NCBI GenBank assembly: GCA_900321145.1
Contig: ONVB01000206.1
Location: 1 to 48,633 of the forward strand
Length of the DNA: 48,633 nucleotides
DNA from: an uncultured Eubacteriales bacterium
GTDB taxonomy: Bacteria > Bacillota > Clostridia > Lachnospirales > Lachnospiraceae
Direction: 5' to 3'
Every line of letters begins with the position of its first letter. Within the stretch, counting starts at the first letter, position 1. Position numbers and translations under genes: made by a program. A model generated the notes under the pieces. That model was not told the DNA's origin, did not search any database, and was given only the letters and a program-made list of their open reading frames with translations. Shown piece by piece: positions 32,004 to 41,029 of this stretch.

Positions 32004-34526
32004 ATGTCTAAAAGAGCAGTTACAATTTTGATCATATTATGGACACTGATGGGTGCTCTTGCCATGGTGTGGTATTTTGCACCGGCTGCCCAGCAGACCG
32101 ACGGTATAACCAGAGACGAGTCCTATGCTGTGACAGAAAAAAATGTGTATGTTTCTACCAATGTCGATCAACACGGTGTGATCTACAAGCTTACGCCCGG
32201 CGGAGCATTGGATGACAGTTTTCTTGCCAGAAGAAACAGTCTGTTAAAGAAGGTTACTTTTGATAAACTTGCGTATAAGGACAATCTGTATCTTTTATGC
32301 AGCGGAAGCTTTATAAACAGTGACGTATCGATGTCAGGGTATAAGATCATCAGATTTTCCGACGAGCTGATCCCTGCCAGAGACAGCGGCTGGTTTAAGC
32401 TTGATACGGGATTGACTGCCACCGGATTTACCGCGGATGAGGATAGACTGTATATAACCGCAGTCAGTACGGATCGTACGCAGCTCGCGGTATATGAGGT
32501 AAAGTTTGACGACTTAGTCGATATAAACAACGCAAAAGACTCCGACAACAAGTCGAAAAAGGATAAATCCAAGGATAACGAGGAAGAGTATATAACTCTT
32601 ACACCTGTCCAGACCGACGTTGCCGATACGGGCAGAAGGTATGCGGATGCCTGCTATGAGCCCGGAAAGCTTCATGTGCGTTATGACAACGAGAAGCTTT
32701 CACAGGATGAGTTTTTTGTTACCGACCGCAGTGCGGATGCGGCTTATGACAACTTCAAGATTCCGTCAAAGCTTATCAATCAGGAAAGAGGAATATATCC
32801 GGGACTTATCATACTTATATGGGTGATCGGTATCCCGGCGATCATTCTTCTGTGTGTTATCTTCCATCACAGAGGGCATTTTGTATATGCAGCACTGATA
32901 CTTACATTTGTCATAGCTCTTATAATAGTGACGGGAACTTATGCCACCTTCCTCACCAGAGCCACTATATGCGAGGATCAGTATTCGAGCTTTGCGTCAT
33001 ACGTGACGGGAAGTGTGTTTGAGAAGATAGACCTTTCGGCGGCTGCCGAGTCAATGGGCATAAAGGATAGGATATCCGAGGATACAACAGAGGCTCAGAT
33101 CGAGGCCAAGCAGAAGGCTTTCTATGACAGCAGCTACTGCAGTGAGATGCTCAAGGATATGGAGACTAAGATCAGGCTGTCAGATGAAGGCGAAGGTATA
33201 AAGGAATTCCTCCTGGTTAAGAGGTCCACCGGTGAGATAATCCTTTCAAGCGATAATGACAATCGTGACAGTGTGGAGCGAAAGCTCGGCAGGACAGCGG
33301 CCGAACTTGCCATGACCAACTCCTCGGGTTCGCATATTAGAGTTTCGGAGTATGGTAAAGGATCTTCGAGAGAGATATATCTTGCCAGAAGCCTGGATGA
33401 GGAAGGCTTATACGGATGCTCTCTTATAGCGGTTTGTGACTATGGCCAGGATGTCCTGGATATAGCCAAGAATAATAAGAAAGCGATAGATTCGGCGATA
33501 AGAGTATTTATAATAATCTCTTTGCTGATAATACTGATACTCTATCTACAGTCGAGAGATGTACATCTTATAGCACAGATGCTCAAGGCTATGGCCGAGG
33601 GAAAGACCGATATCAAGAAGCCGAATGTACGTGGCGGAGATCTTATCGCCATGAAGAACAGCGTATACGAGATCGAGAAGAATATAAAGAATGTCAACAG
33701 AGCCAAGTTTATGACCTTCGAGGCATATTACCGTTTCGCTCCGAAGTCCATAGAGAAGATACTCGGACGTAACTCCATAGTCGAGGTTGACGTGGGAGAC
33801 GATACGAGACTTATGGGTACAGTGGCTGTGGTTGCAACCAAGGGAAATGTGGTTACTTTCCCGGAGAGAACCAATCGACTGTTTGAGATATTTGAGGAGA
33901 GCAGGAAAGAGCACAACGGTATTTATATTACCTGTAACGAGACACTTTCATCCTCACGTTTCCTCTTCACAGAGAAGTACAGAGGTGCCGTTCCTTTCGG
34001 AGTAGAGGTGTTAAACGGTGCGAGAGAGCTTTCAAACCGAGAGTATACAAACACTCTGGTGCTGCTCCACTATACGCGCTTCTCCTACGGAGTTGTCGGC
34101 ACAAAGGAGCAGAGCGTGGCATATCTTGGCTCGAGTGAGCTTGAGACTCTGGTAGGTTATACGGACTGGCTCAGATCCTTGAGGCTTTCCTTTGTGGTAA
34201 CCGGAGCCGTTGTTGAGCATGAGCATTGCGGAGATACCAGATATATCGGATTTATCGTAGCCGGAGACAGGGTAAGGATAGATCTCTATGAGGTACTTAG
34301 CGGTTCGAGCGCAAGAGTCAAGGAAGCAAAGAAGAAGCTTGCGGCTTCTTTTGAGGCGGCATTGAAGCTTTTCTATGCACAGGATTTCTTCCTTGCAAGA
34401 AATGCATTTACCGATATTTTGAGAGATTTCCCGGAGGACGAGCTTGTAAAGTGGTACCTCTTCGAGTGTGAGTCGAGACTTAACGGTGATATAGACACCG
34501 ACTTCACGGGAGCTCTTCATATCTGA
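32004..34526 (+). CDS. Membrane protein: propeller, sensor and degenerate class III adenylate cyclase
   Basis: This is an 840-residue protein. In order: TM (5-26), extracellular propeller-like region (30-260), two TM segments (265-287, 293-315), extracellular sensor (320-490), TM (496-515), HAMP-like helix, and a class III cyclase-like domain (about 569-775). The cyclase lead-in RFAPKSIEKILGRNSIVEVDVGD matches the family, but the first metal Asp (family FSDIRGFT) is lost in VAVVATKGN. The second Asp region is also lost, so catalysis is very unlikely. The tail after IDLYEVLSG is a TPR-like helical pair (AALKLFYAQDFFLARNAF), usual in these cyclases. It probably relays an external signal by contact within the CIS envelope set. 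Confidence 0.7.
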   Translation: MSKRAVTILIILWTLMGALAMVWYFAPAAQQTDGITRDESYAVTEKNVYVSTNVDQHGVIYKLTPGGALDDSFLARRNSLLKKVTFDKLAYKDNLYLLCSGSFINSDVSMSGYKIIRFSDELIPARDSGWFKLDTGLTATGFTADEDRLYITAVSTDRTQLAVYEVKFDDLVDINNAKDSDNKSKKDKSKDNEEEYITLTPVQTDVADTGRRYADACYEPGKLHVRYDNEKLSQDEFFVTDRSADAAYDNFKIPSKLINQERGIYPGLIILIWVIGIPAIILLCVIFHHRGHFVYAALILTFVIALIIVTGTYATFLTRATICEDQYSSFASYVTGSVFEKIDLSAAAESMGIKDRISEDTTEAQIEAKQKAFYDSSYCSEMLKDMETKIRLSDEGEGIKEFLLVKRSTGEIILSSDNDNRDSVERKLGRTAAELAMTNSSGSHIRVSEYGKGSSREIYLARSLDEEGLYGCSLIAVCDYGQDVLDIAKNNKKAIDSAIRVFIIISLLIILILYLQSRDVHLIAQMLKAMAEGKTDIKKPNVRGGDLIAMKNSVYEIEKNIKNVNRAKFMTFEAYYRFAPKSIEKILGRNSIVEVDVGDDTRLMGTVAVVATKGNVVTFPERTNRLFEIFEESRKEHNGIYITCNETLSSSRFLFTEKYRGAVPFGVEVLNGARELSNREYTNTLVLLHYTRFSYGVVGTKEQSVAYLGSSELETLVGYTDWLRSLRLSFVVTGAVVEHEHCGDTRYIGFIVAGDRVRIDLYEVLSGSSARVKEAKKKLAASFEAALKLFYAQDFFLARNAFTDILRDFPEDELVKWYLFECESRLNGDIDTDFTGALHI

Positions 34527-34561
34527 TAATAACTACTGACAAAGGCAGGTGAGAAAAATAA

Positions 34562-35803
34562 ATGGGCAATAATCTGTTCAGTGTAATGTGGAACGCCATT
34601 AAGGCGAGATTTACACGTATAGTTACAAAGATCAGGATGTTCACACGTAAGGATTACCTTAAGACACGTGTGATTGAGAAGCTTCGTCAGTTTTTTCAGC
34701 GCCTGTTTGACGTTAAACCGCGTGATAAGGATGACTATTATGGTGTCTTCGGATGGCTCGTGAGCAAAAAGCTTGCTTTTGCCATTGTTATCATAGTCGG
34801 TGTTTTGAGTTTCTTCTATGTGTATGTTACATATCCTTCTCTTTTCCCGGGAAGGAAGACTGAGAATATCAAGACATATTCATATAATTCGATACTCCTG
34901 AAGTTTGCTTCGGGCAATGTACGTATCAAGGGTAAGTCCGGATATCTTGCCTACGAGGGCGAGGTAAGCAAGGGTTACTGTAAGGGACAGGGTACTCTTT
35001 ATAACCCTCAGGGCAATGTGGTTTACCAGGGTGAATTCGAGAAAAGCAAGTACGAGAATCAGGGTACATTCTACTATCCCGACGGCACCATGCACTACAG
35101 CGGCAACTTCCACGAGAATCTTTTCTCCGGAACCGGCAGTCTCTACAGGACCAACGGCAGCATGGAGTACGAGGGGGATTTCCTTCTCGGTATGAAGGAG
35201 GGCAAGGGTAAGCTCTATGATATGGGCAAGAATGTCATCTATACCGGAACCTTCTCGCAGGATGATATCAAGTACAGTGAACTGATAGGTATGACATCAC
35301 AGGATGTTGCGGCGGCTTATACCGGTGACGTGCTTATGTATGATACCGGTCAGGACCGTGTCAGATATATGAGGGATATCGATGCCATTACCTTCGAGAC
35401 TGCCGCAGAGGACTCGGTAGAGGATGCGTTTGTTTCGGATAAGGTATATGTCTTAAAGAAGAGCATACGCTTCGGTGGTCAGGACTATGTAAGCTTAGAG
35501 GCCTTATCCAAGGTTCTCGGAAAACCTACCTACGAAGGTGTTGCAAGAGCCATACTTCCGGAGATCATAGCCATCAATTCGATCAATGAAAAGAGAGAGG
35601 CCTTCGGAGGTCCGGTGGAGATAACCACCAACGAAATGTATAAGGAATATGTCCAGGTCACGGATTATAATCGTGATTATGAGATATATCTTGTGAGCTT
35701 TAAGAAGGATGGTCTCGAGTATAATTTCGTGACCATGCCCGGAAGCGATTCATTTGAGTTCTATTACATCCTCCTTGAGGATATGAGCGATCTTGCAAAA
35801 TAA
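34562..35803 (+). CDS. TM-anchored MORN-repeat protein
   Basis: This is a 413-residue protein. A basic cytoplasmic N-terminus (1-68) is followed by one TM segment (about 70-92) and an external part. Residues about 127-243 hold five to six MORN-type repeats of about 23 residues (YQGEFEKSKYENQGTFYYPDG, YSGNFHENLFSGTGSLY, YEGDFLLGMKEGKGKLY). The C-terminal 160 residues look like a copper-amine-oxidase-N-like stalk domain (VYVLKKSIRFGGQDYVSLEALSKVLG). External MORN repeats could bind wall polymer or lipid. It is the last gene of the promoter 1 unit, 35 nt after the degenerate cyclase, and a second activator-type promoter follows. Confidence 0.75.
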   Translation: MGNNLFSVMWNAIKARFTRIVTKIRMFTRKDYLKTRVIEKLRQFFQRLFDVKPRDKDDYYGVFGWLVSKKLAFAIVIIVGVLSFFYVYVTYPSLFPGRKTENIKTYSYNSILLKFASGNVRIKGKSGYLAYEGEVSKGYCKGQGTLYNPQGNVVYQGEFEKSKYENQGTFYYPDGTMHYSGNFHENLFSGTGSLYRTNGSMEYEGDFLLGMKEGKGKLYDMGKNVIYTGTFSQDDIKYSELIGMTSQDVAAAYTGDVLMYDTGQDRVRYMRDIDAITFETAAEDSVEDAFVSDKVYVLKKSIRFGGQDYVSLEALSKVLGKPTYEGVARAILPEIIAINSINEKREAFGGPVEITTNEMYKEYVQVTDYNRDYEIYLVSFKKDGLEYNFVTMPGSDSFEFYYILLEDMSDLAK

Positions 35804-35824
35804 TTTTCCAAATATACAATATAT

Positions 35825-35857
35825 GTGACTTTTATGTGACTGTCACTGTTGTATCAT
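35825..35857 (+). promoter_or_regulatory. Direct-repeat activator box and -10 (promoter 2)
   Basis: GTGACT at 35825-35830 and 35836-35841 (11-bp phase), then 10 nt, then TATCAT (35852-35857). The geometry is identical to promoters 1 and 3, with no -35 consensus (CTTTTA). It drives the TolC-like gene and the two large exported-protein genes. Confidence 0.82.
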
Positions 35858-35865
35858 GCATGTAA

Positions 35866-35903
35866 TGATACGGGGGTTGAGAAGTATCTTGGCCCCTGTA
35901 TCA
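35866..35903 (+). promoter_or_regulatory. 5'-terminal mRNA hairpin after promoter 2
   Basis: TGATACGGGGG (35866-35876) pairs with CCCCTGTATCA (35893-35903), an 11-bp stem with one G-U pair and a 16-nt loop. The start site predicted from the -10 falls at about 35864, so the stem would form the extreme 5' end of the transcript, a position known to protect mRNA from decay. Confidence 0.55.
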
Positions 35904-35949
35904 CATACTAAAGGCAGTGGACAGGGATCTATTTTGAGAAAGGCACTAT

Positions 35950-38127
35950 ATGAAAACATCGAAGGGTCACAATTTCATAAAAAGAATAATAGCTGCACTT
36001 GTTGCAGTTTGTTTTGTTTTTTGTCTTATCCCGGGTACAGCGGAGATGTCGGTGAGTGCTGCGAAGAATAGCGGTAAGCAGCTCAACCTGGTCACCGCGA
36101 TGAAGCTTGCGGTCGCCAACAGTGAGAAGATAGAGTCTATAGATATGCAGATAGACGCAAAGGAGGCTGCGAAGCAGTCAGCCATAAAATCACTGAATGC
36201 AAAGCAGAAGAATATGTCTACCTTACGGTGGTCGCCGCTTCTTAATTTCAAACTCCCGACGAAGCCGAAGGAGGCCCAGGCTTATGAATTCCAGTTCAAA
36301 CCCAAGATGCTTCAGAACGAAGTCGATGTATTAAAGCACAAGAAGGAAGCTCAAAAGGTTGAGGAGTATGCAAGCATAAGAAGCTACTTCGTTGAGATAG
36401 TGTCCTGTGAGAATATAATCTCTTTTAACGAGGAAAGATTAAAAGCATTAACCGAAGTAAAGAGAAAGCTTGAAGCCAAGCTAAGGCTCGGTAAGGCTCA
36501 GCAGGGCGATGTGGATAAGGTCGTATCCAAGATAGGAGAGCTTGAGACAAAGATCAGCAACGCAACCACAAAGAGAGAGAGAACGCTTAAAAAGCTTTCA
36601 AATGCCATAGGTATCGATGTCGGATACGGATATGTATTCGAAAACCCGTTCGTATCCTGCGAGATAGGAAGAACGGCTATTCCGTTCCTTGAGGATTATG
36701 CTGTAAAGAACGATCAAGGTTATTATGAAGCGAAAAATGATGCCGAGATGGAGCTTGTGTCATTAAATGTCAACTATAGTCTTATCTTAGGCAAGTACGG
36801 CGGTAACACGGCTCGCATTTCCTCATATGTTATGCAGGCTATGAACGGCGGATCGATAAATAAAAAGTCTTTCAAGAAGGATTATGACGGATTTCTCGAT
36901 AAGATAGACGAGCCGTGGAAAGGCGACTATAAGATCCTTTTCATCAGGTTTGCAAAGGAGAGATTAAAGGGAGATAACGACGGTATCAACTGGGTTGAAG
37001 ACGACCCTTACGTACTTTACAGTAACACTCTCGACTATATCTCTGCAAGAAAGGAAAAGGAGAATACCGAGCTTGACTTAAGAAGCAGCGTGGATGACGG
37101 CTTTGAAAACTACGCATCGGCGAGGACAGAGTACAGGAAGGCAAGTAAAGCTCTGGCCAAGGCAAAGGATGACCTTCTGATCGCGGAAGTTAAAAATGCG
37201 CTCGGAGAGCTCAATGACTCCGAGTATAATGATTTCGAAGAGACATATAATACGGCAAACACGGACGTGGAAGCAGCCCTGACTACCTACAGCCAGGTAA
37301 CCTACGAGCTTGACAAGACATCCTGCGGCGGGGTTTCCGCATACCTGGAGATGCAGGGTATCAACCTTAATTCTTCCGACAGTGAAGGTGCAAATGCTTT
37401 AAAGACTCTTGTGCCGGTTTATGAAGATGGGATCACATACACACTTGCATTTATCGGAGATAATAATCTCTTTGATCTGAGAATTGATGTACCGAGCGAT
37501 TTCTCGGTAGAGGATATAAATTATTATGAACTCTGGTGCAATAACGTACTTGTCGCTCCGAGATCATATATCAAGAATCCAATCAGGCAGCTTGCGGTAG
37601 CCATTCAGGGTATAGATAAGTGCGAGGTCAGGTTCTACAGGAATGCCACAGGATCTTCGCTGGAGGATTATATAGCCACCTCGGAGTTCGATCCTACGGT
37701 ACTGTCCGGACCACTTCCCTTCATAAAGGATTACAATACCTTTACCCAGGAGGGTATGGTCATAGGAAAGTACACCGTGAACAACGAGGCCAAGACCGGA
37801 AGCATCAAGCTGAAGCTTGAGCTTGATAATACATACGGAGTGGCAAAGTATGGTATAAGAGTAGGAAACATATATGCCGAGAACGGTGACTTAAGCTATA
37901 CTTCGGGCAATGAAAGCTACTTAAGAGAAGGTACGAGCAGCAAGTATATCGCAATCGACAAGGAATATACCTACCTCGATGCAGTAGGAGGCGGTCTTGC
38001 AAATGTAACGGTGGAGTTCACGGATGAGGGCGGAAACAAGCTCTTTGATGCGATACTCAAGGTAAGCGACCAGACAGTCATAGTTCCGAGATCGCAGCTG
38101 GAATATATCATGAATTATCAGGGGTAA
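35950..38127 (+). CDS. Exported TolC/OEP-like coiled-coil protein
   Basis: This is a 725-residue protein with a signal peptide (FIKRIIAALVAVCFVFCLIPG, likely cut near SAA at about residue 38). Residues 46-220 and 360-455 are long helices with outer-membrane-efflux-protein features: LNLVTAMKLAVANSEKI, paralleling the family LTLEEALxLALxNN; the loop LRLGKAQQGDVDKV, paralleling YxxGxxxxxDVLxA; and a second related helix pair. Residues 470-725 are beta-rich with no membrane-beta-barrel pattern. TolC homologues are normally outer-membrane channels. In a Gram-positive this may be a wall-spanning or secreted helical conduit or scaffold. It heads the promoter 2 operon with two more exported proteins. 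Confidence 0.68.
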   Translation: MKTSKGHNFIKRIIAALVAVCFVFCLIPGTAEMSVSAAKNSGKQLNLVTAMKLAVANSEKIESIDMQIDAKEAAKQSAIKSLNAKQKNMSTLRWSPLLNFKLPTKPKEAQAYEFQFKPKMLQNEVDVLKHKKEAQKVEEYASIRSYFVEIVSCENIISFNEERLKALTEVKRKLEAKLRLGKAQQGDVDKVVSKIGELETKISNATTKRERTLKKLSNAIGIDVGYGYVFENPFVSCEIGRTAIPFLEDYAVKNDQGYYEAKNDAEMELVSLNVNYSLILGKYGGNTARISSYVMQAMNGGSINKKSFKKDYDGFLDKIDEPWKGDYKILFIRFAKERLKGDNDGINWVEDDPYVLYSNTLDYISARKEKENTELDLRSSVDDGFENYASARTEYRKASKALAKAKDDLLIAEVKNALGELNDSEYNDFEETYNTANTDVEAALTTYSQVTYELDKTSCGGVSAYLEMQGINLNSSDSEGANALKTLVPVYEDGITYTLAFIGDNNLFDLRIDVPSDFSVEDINYYELWCNNVLVAPRSYIKNPIRQLAVAIQGIDKCEVRFYRNATGSSLEDYIATSEFDPTVLSGPLPFIKDYNTFTQEGMVIGKYTVNNEAKTGSIKLKLELDNTYGVAKYGIRVGNIYAENGDLSYTSGNESYLREGTSSKYIAIDKEYTYLDAVGGGLANVTVEFTDEGGNKLFDAILKVSDQTVIVPRSQLEYIMNYQG

Positions 38128-38174
38128 ACATAAGTTACAATAAACAGGGAAAAGAAGCTGAACAGAGGTAAGAT

Positions 38175-40994
38175 ATGATGAAAAAAGGAATTAAGAAAAG
38201 TACATATATGATACTTATCGCTCTTGCCTTTGTGCTTGCCGCAGCGGGAGCAGTCATTCTTGGTATAGGCTTTTCAAAGAAAGCCGAAGCCGATACCAAT
38301 CGGACCGCTTTAAACCTTCCGGGGTTGGTGGTTGAGAATGCACTTTCTTCTTCAAAGGCCAAGCTTTCACAGGCAGAGTATGAAGCCTTAGTGGAGGCTG
38401 ACTACAAGGAAAGCGGCGGCATGGTCAGGTTCGGGAATTACAGAAAGCGTTTTGACGTGAACAAGACCACCTATTTTATAGGAACCTGGCTTATTGAGCT
38501 TGACGGCATGAACGAGACATACTACCGTCAGGCAACGCTCTCCAAGACACAGAGAAAGCAGAATATAGGCTTCTACAAGTCGGAGATACATGAGAACAGG
38601 TCAGTCGGAGACGGCGAGGACGTATGGGGTGAGCTTGCGGGAGCTTCTTTGAGCAGTCTCACAAAGGGAGAAGTTCTGAAGGAGGAAGCCTTAGACGGCT
38701 ACTGGATCAGCCATGTGGTAAATGCTGACGGTGTTCATGATCCCAAATCGGGAGATCTGATAGATCCGGATCTTGACAGTCTCTACGATCTTTTGAACCT
38801 GCCGGAGCTTCTGCCTCTTAAGAAGAAGTATGATGAGATAGAAGATAAGGAAATAAAGACCGAGGACGAGAAGCAGCATAATTACTATACCAGAAATCTT
38901 CTGGTATCGACAGACGGAGATCTGTCCGAACAGGATAAGCTGAGCTTTGCACCTTATGAAAAGCACGGAAGAAATGACATCACAGACAGATGTGATATAG
39001 AGATAAAGGCATTGATGCCTTACAACGAAAGGCTCAAAGCTGCATCGGAGGATGCGAGGGCGGAGATTATCTTGGACCTGTACGCAAGGGATGATGTCAA
39101 GAGACACGTGGAGGTATATAAGTTCCTTTGCATGGATGTGAACGGTAATCCGGCTGCACTTTCGAAGATAAATGAGATGCTCAGGTCAAAGGCCGCAGAG
39201 CAGGGAGCAACATTCTTAGCGGATGAAGAGTATGTACAGGCTGTTGCGGAAAGTTTAGAGAACTGTAAGAAAACATATTATGCTCTTTTATCTTCGCTGC
39301 TTTCCTCAAACGGAACAGTGATCGCGGATTACAGATATAGCTGGAGTACTGAGATCCTTGATATGGCTTACGAGGGGAAGCTCGGTGATGAGTCCGATAC
39401 ACGTGCCGATTACATATCTGCCGCAAACAGCATAGGAGCAGGAAATCAGGACAACGTAGAGCTTGAGAAGGCAGTGCTTGAAACCTCGTTTTTGCCTGAG
39501 GGTATAAAGAGATTTGAGGGCAAGGTAATATGTCCGGTATCACCCGATTATACCAAAGCTCTCAAAGAAGAAAAGTCGGAAGCAGTATTAAACGATATAC
39601 TTGCAGAGCAGTATAACGATGCCGTAAAGCAGATGCTTGAACTCGAATTTATGGTCACTGCCGAGACAAGCAGGATAGAGGTCGAGGCCGGAGCAAGACT
39701 GCTTCAGGAGCATATAATCATGGCCAAGCTCTGGAAGACTATGGTATATGACGATCCTTACGGACCTTTGGCGGAGGCTGTCATAGACAAGTATATAGAC
39801 TGGCTCATGAAGAAATACAAGGAGCTTACAGGAGAGGATTATGAAGATCCTGATCCTGACGACGATTTAGACGATCTTGATGACGGCGATCCCGAGACCG
39901 GCAGGATGATAGAGATCCTTAAGGGTGAGACACGGGACGGTGGCAAAGGCGATAAAGGACAAAGCTTTAAGGACAAGGGCGGAGAGCTGGCCGATGACTT
40001 TATGGACAGGATAGGCGGTCTTGACAACGACGGATTATTAAAGGAGCTCGGAAAGCTTGTAGGAGATGACCTGGGAGATGGCAACTTCGGTTCGCTTGAA
40101 GGGTTAGCAAGACTTGCCGGAGACCTCGGAAAGAAGAAAGACGACTTAGGTGATCTGCTCGGAACCGGAAATGGCGGTAATTCGGATGATTTCGGTAAAG
40201 GAAAGTTCGGCGGAGATATAGACGACATGCTCAATAAGGGGCTGAAGGACGGTTCCGACAGGAGCGGTGACAGAGATAACGAAAACTACGGCGATAATTA
40301 TGACGGACGCGACGGAAACGGCGGCGACGACAGCAAGCCCTGGGGTGATAATAAGGGACTGCTTGACAAGCTTGGCGCAGATGATGCAAATGAGTATGAT
40401 TTCAGTGACGATATGCTCGCATCGCTGCTTGCATCCATCCTCGGAACGGACTTCTCGAATCTTCCGGACAACATGAAGGCCGCTGCAATCGTGGCTATAC
40501 ACAGATATGGATTAAGACATAATGCAGTCAACTGTCTTGCGTATGCAAGAAAGCTTTTAAATCAGATAATCTCAGAGAAAAACCCTCTGTGCTATGCACA
40601 GTATGACGGAGATGTAACTGCTGAGTATATAAGCTTCGGTTCGATAGATTACAGTCAGGAGTATACAGGCTACAGGTTCGTGGAGGAAGACGGGGAGAAG
40701 ACTTTGGCAAGAACAGCAACGACCTCCTCCTATACTTTCGGCGACAGCAGAGTAAACCTCTCCGACGGAAGCATAAAGGATCTTAAGAACCCGCTTGGAT
40801 ACCAGACGGATTATTACATCTCTGTAGGCAGAAAAACCTTCCCTTATCTGAGCGAGGATGATGCAAGGACACTGCTTGATGAGAATGCGGAGTACATAAC
40901 CGAGACCGATTGGGGCATAACGGTTACGGCACAGATGGAGATTGAGACGGTAAGGATAATCGGAGAGCTTGAGAGAATTGCAGAGAGTGATTAA
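38175..40994 (+). CDS. Large membrane-anchored exported protein, paired C-terminal domain
   Basis: This is a 939-residue protein of unknown family. One N-terminal TM or uncleaved signal (about 10-32) is followed by a mainly helical external region (40-555). A low-complexity linker rich in Gly, Asp and Lys comes next (about 560-750), and then a conserved C-terminal domain (755-939). That domain is shared with the next gene: LxxLGxDFxxLxxxxKxAxIxxLxxYG, then LLxQxxSExNPxxYxxYxG, the YTGYRF/FSGFRY strand and a FPYLSEDD/FPYITKED motif. It is acidic and probably extracellular. It lies 47 nt after the TolC-like gene and 35 nt before its relative. The shared domain may bind a common partner, perhaps the TolC-like protein. 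Confidence 0.7.
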   Translation: MMKKGIKKSTYMILIALAFVLAAAGAVILGIGFSKKAEADTNRTALNLPGLVVENALSSSKAKLSQAEYEALVEADYKESGGMVRFGNYRKRFDVNKTTYFIGTWLIELDGMNETYYRQATLSKTQRKQNIGFYKSEIHENRSVGDGEDVWGELAGASLSSLTKGEVLKEEALDGYWISHVVNADGVHDPKSGDLIDPDLDSLYDLLNLPELLPLKKKYDEIEDKEIKTEDEKQHNYYTRNLLVSTDGDLSEQDKLSFAPYEKHGRNDITDRCDIEIKALMPYNERLKAASEDARAEIILDLYARDDVKRHVEVYKFLCMDVNGNPAALSKINEMLRSKAAEQGATFLADEEYVQAVAESLENCKKTYYALLSSLLSSNGTVIADYRYSWSTEILDMAYEGKLGDESDTRADYISAANSIGAGNQDNVELEKAVLETSFLPEGIKRFEGKVICPVSPDYTKALKEEKSEAVLNDILAEQYNDAVKQMLELEFMVTAETSRIEVEAGARLLQEHIIMAKLWKTMVYDDPYGPLAEAVIDKYIDWLMKKYKELTGEDYEDPDPDDDLDDLDDGDPETGRMIEILKGETRDGGKGDKGQSFKDKGGELADDFMDRIGGLDNDGLLKELGKLVGDDLGDGNFGSLEGLARLAGDLGKKKDDLGDLLGTGNGGNSDDFGKGKFGGDIDDMLNKGLKDGSDRSGDRDNENYGDNYDGRDGNGGDDSKPWGDNKGLLDKLGADDANEYDFSDDMLASLLASILGTDFSNLPDNMKAAAIVAIHRYGLRHNAVNCLAYARKLLNQIISEKNPLCYAQYDGDVTAEYISFGSIDYSQEYTGYRFVEEDGEKTLARTATTSSYTFGDSRVNLSDGSIKDLKNPLGYQTDYYISVGRKTFPYLSEDDARTLLDENAEYITETDWGITVTAQMEIETVRIIGELERIAESD

Positions 40995-41029
40995 AGCGAA
41001 GGATCTATAAAAACGGGAGTTGATTTATC

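Noticed and set aside
35856..36071. Small plus-strand frame starting in the promoter 2 leader
   Set aside because: It runs out of frame into the TolC-like gene, starts upstream of the predicted transcription start and has no suitable ribosome site.
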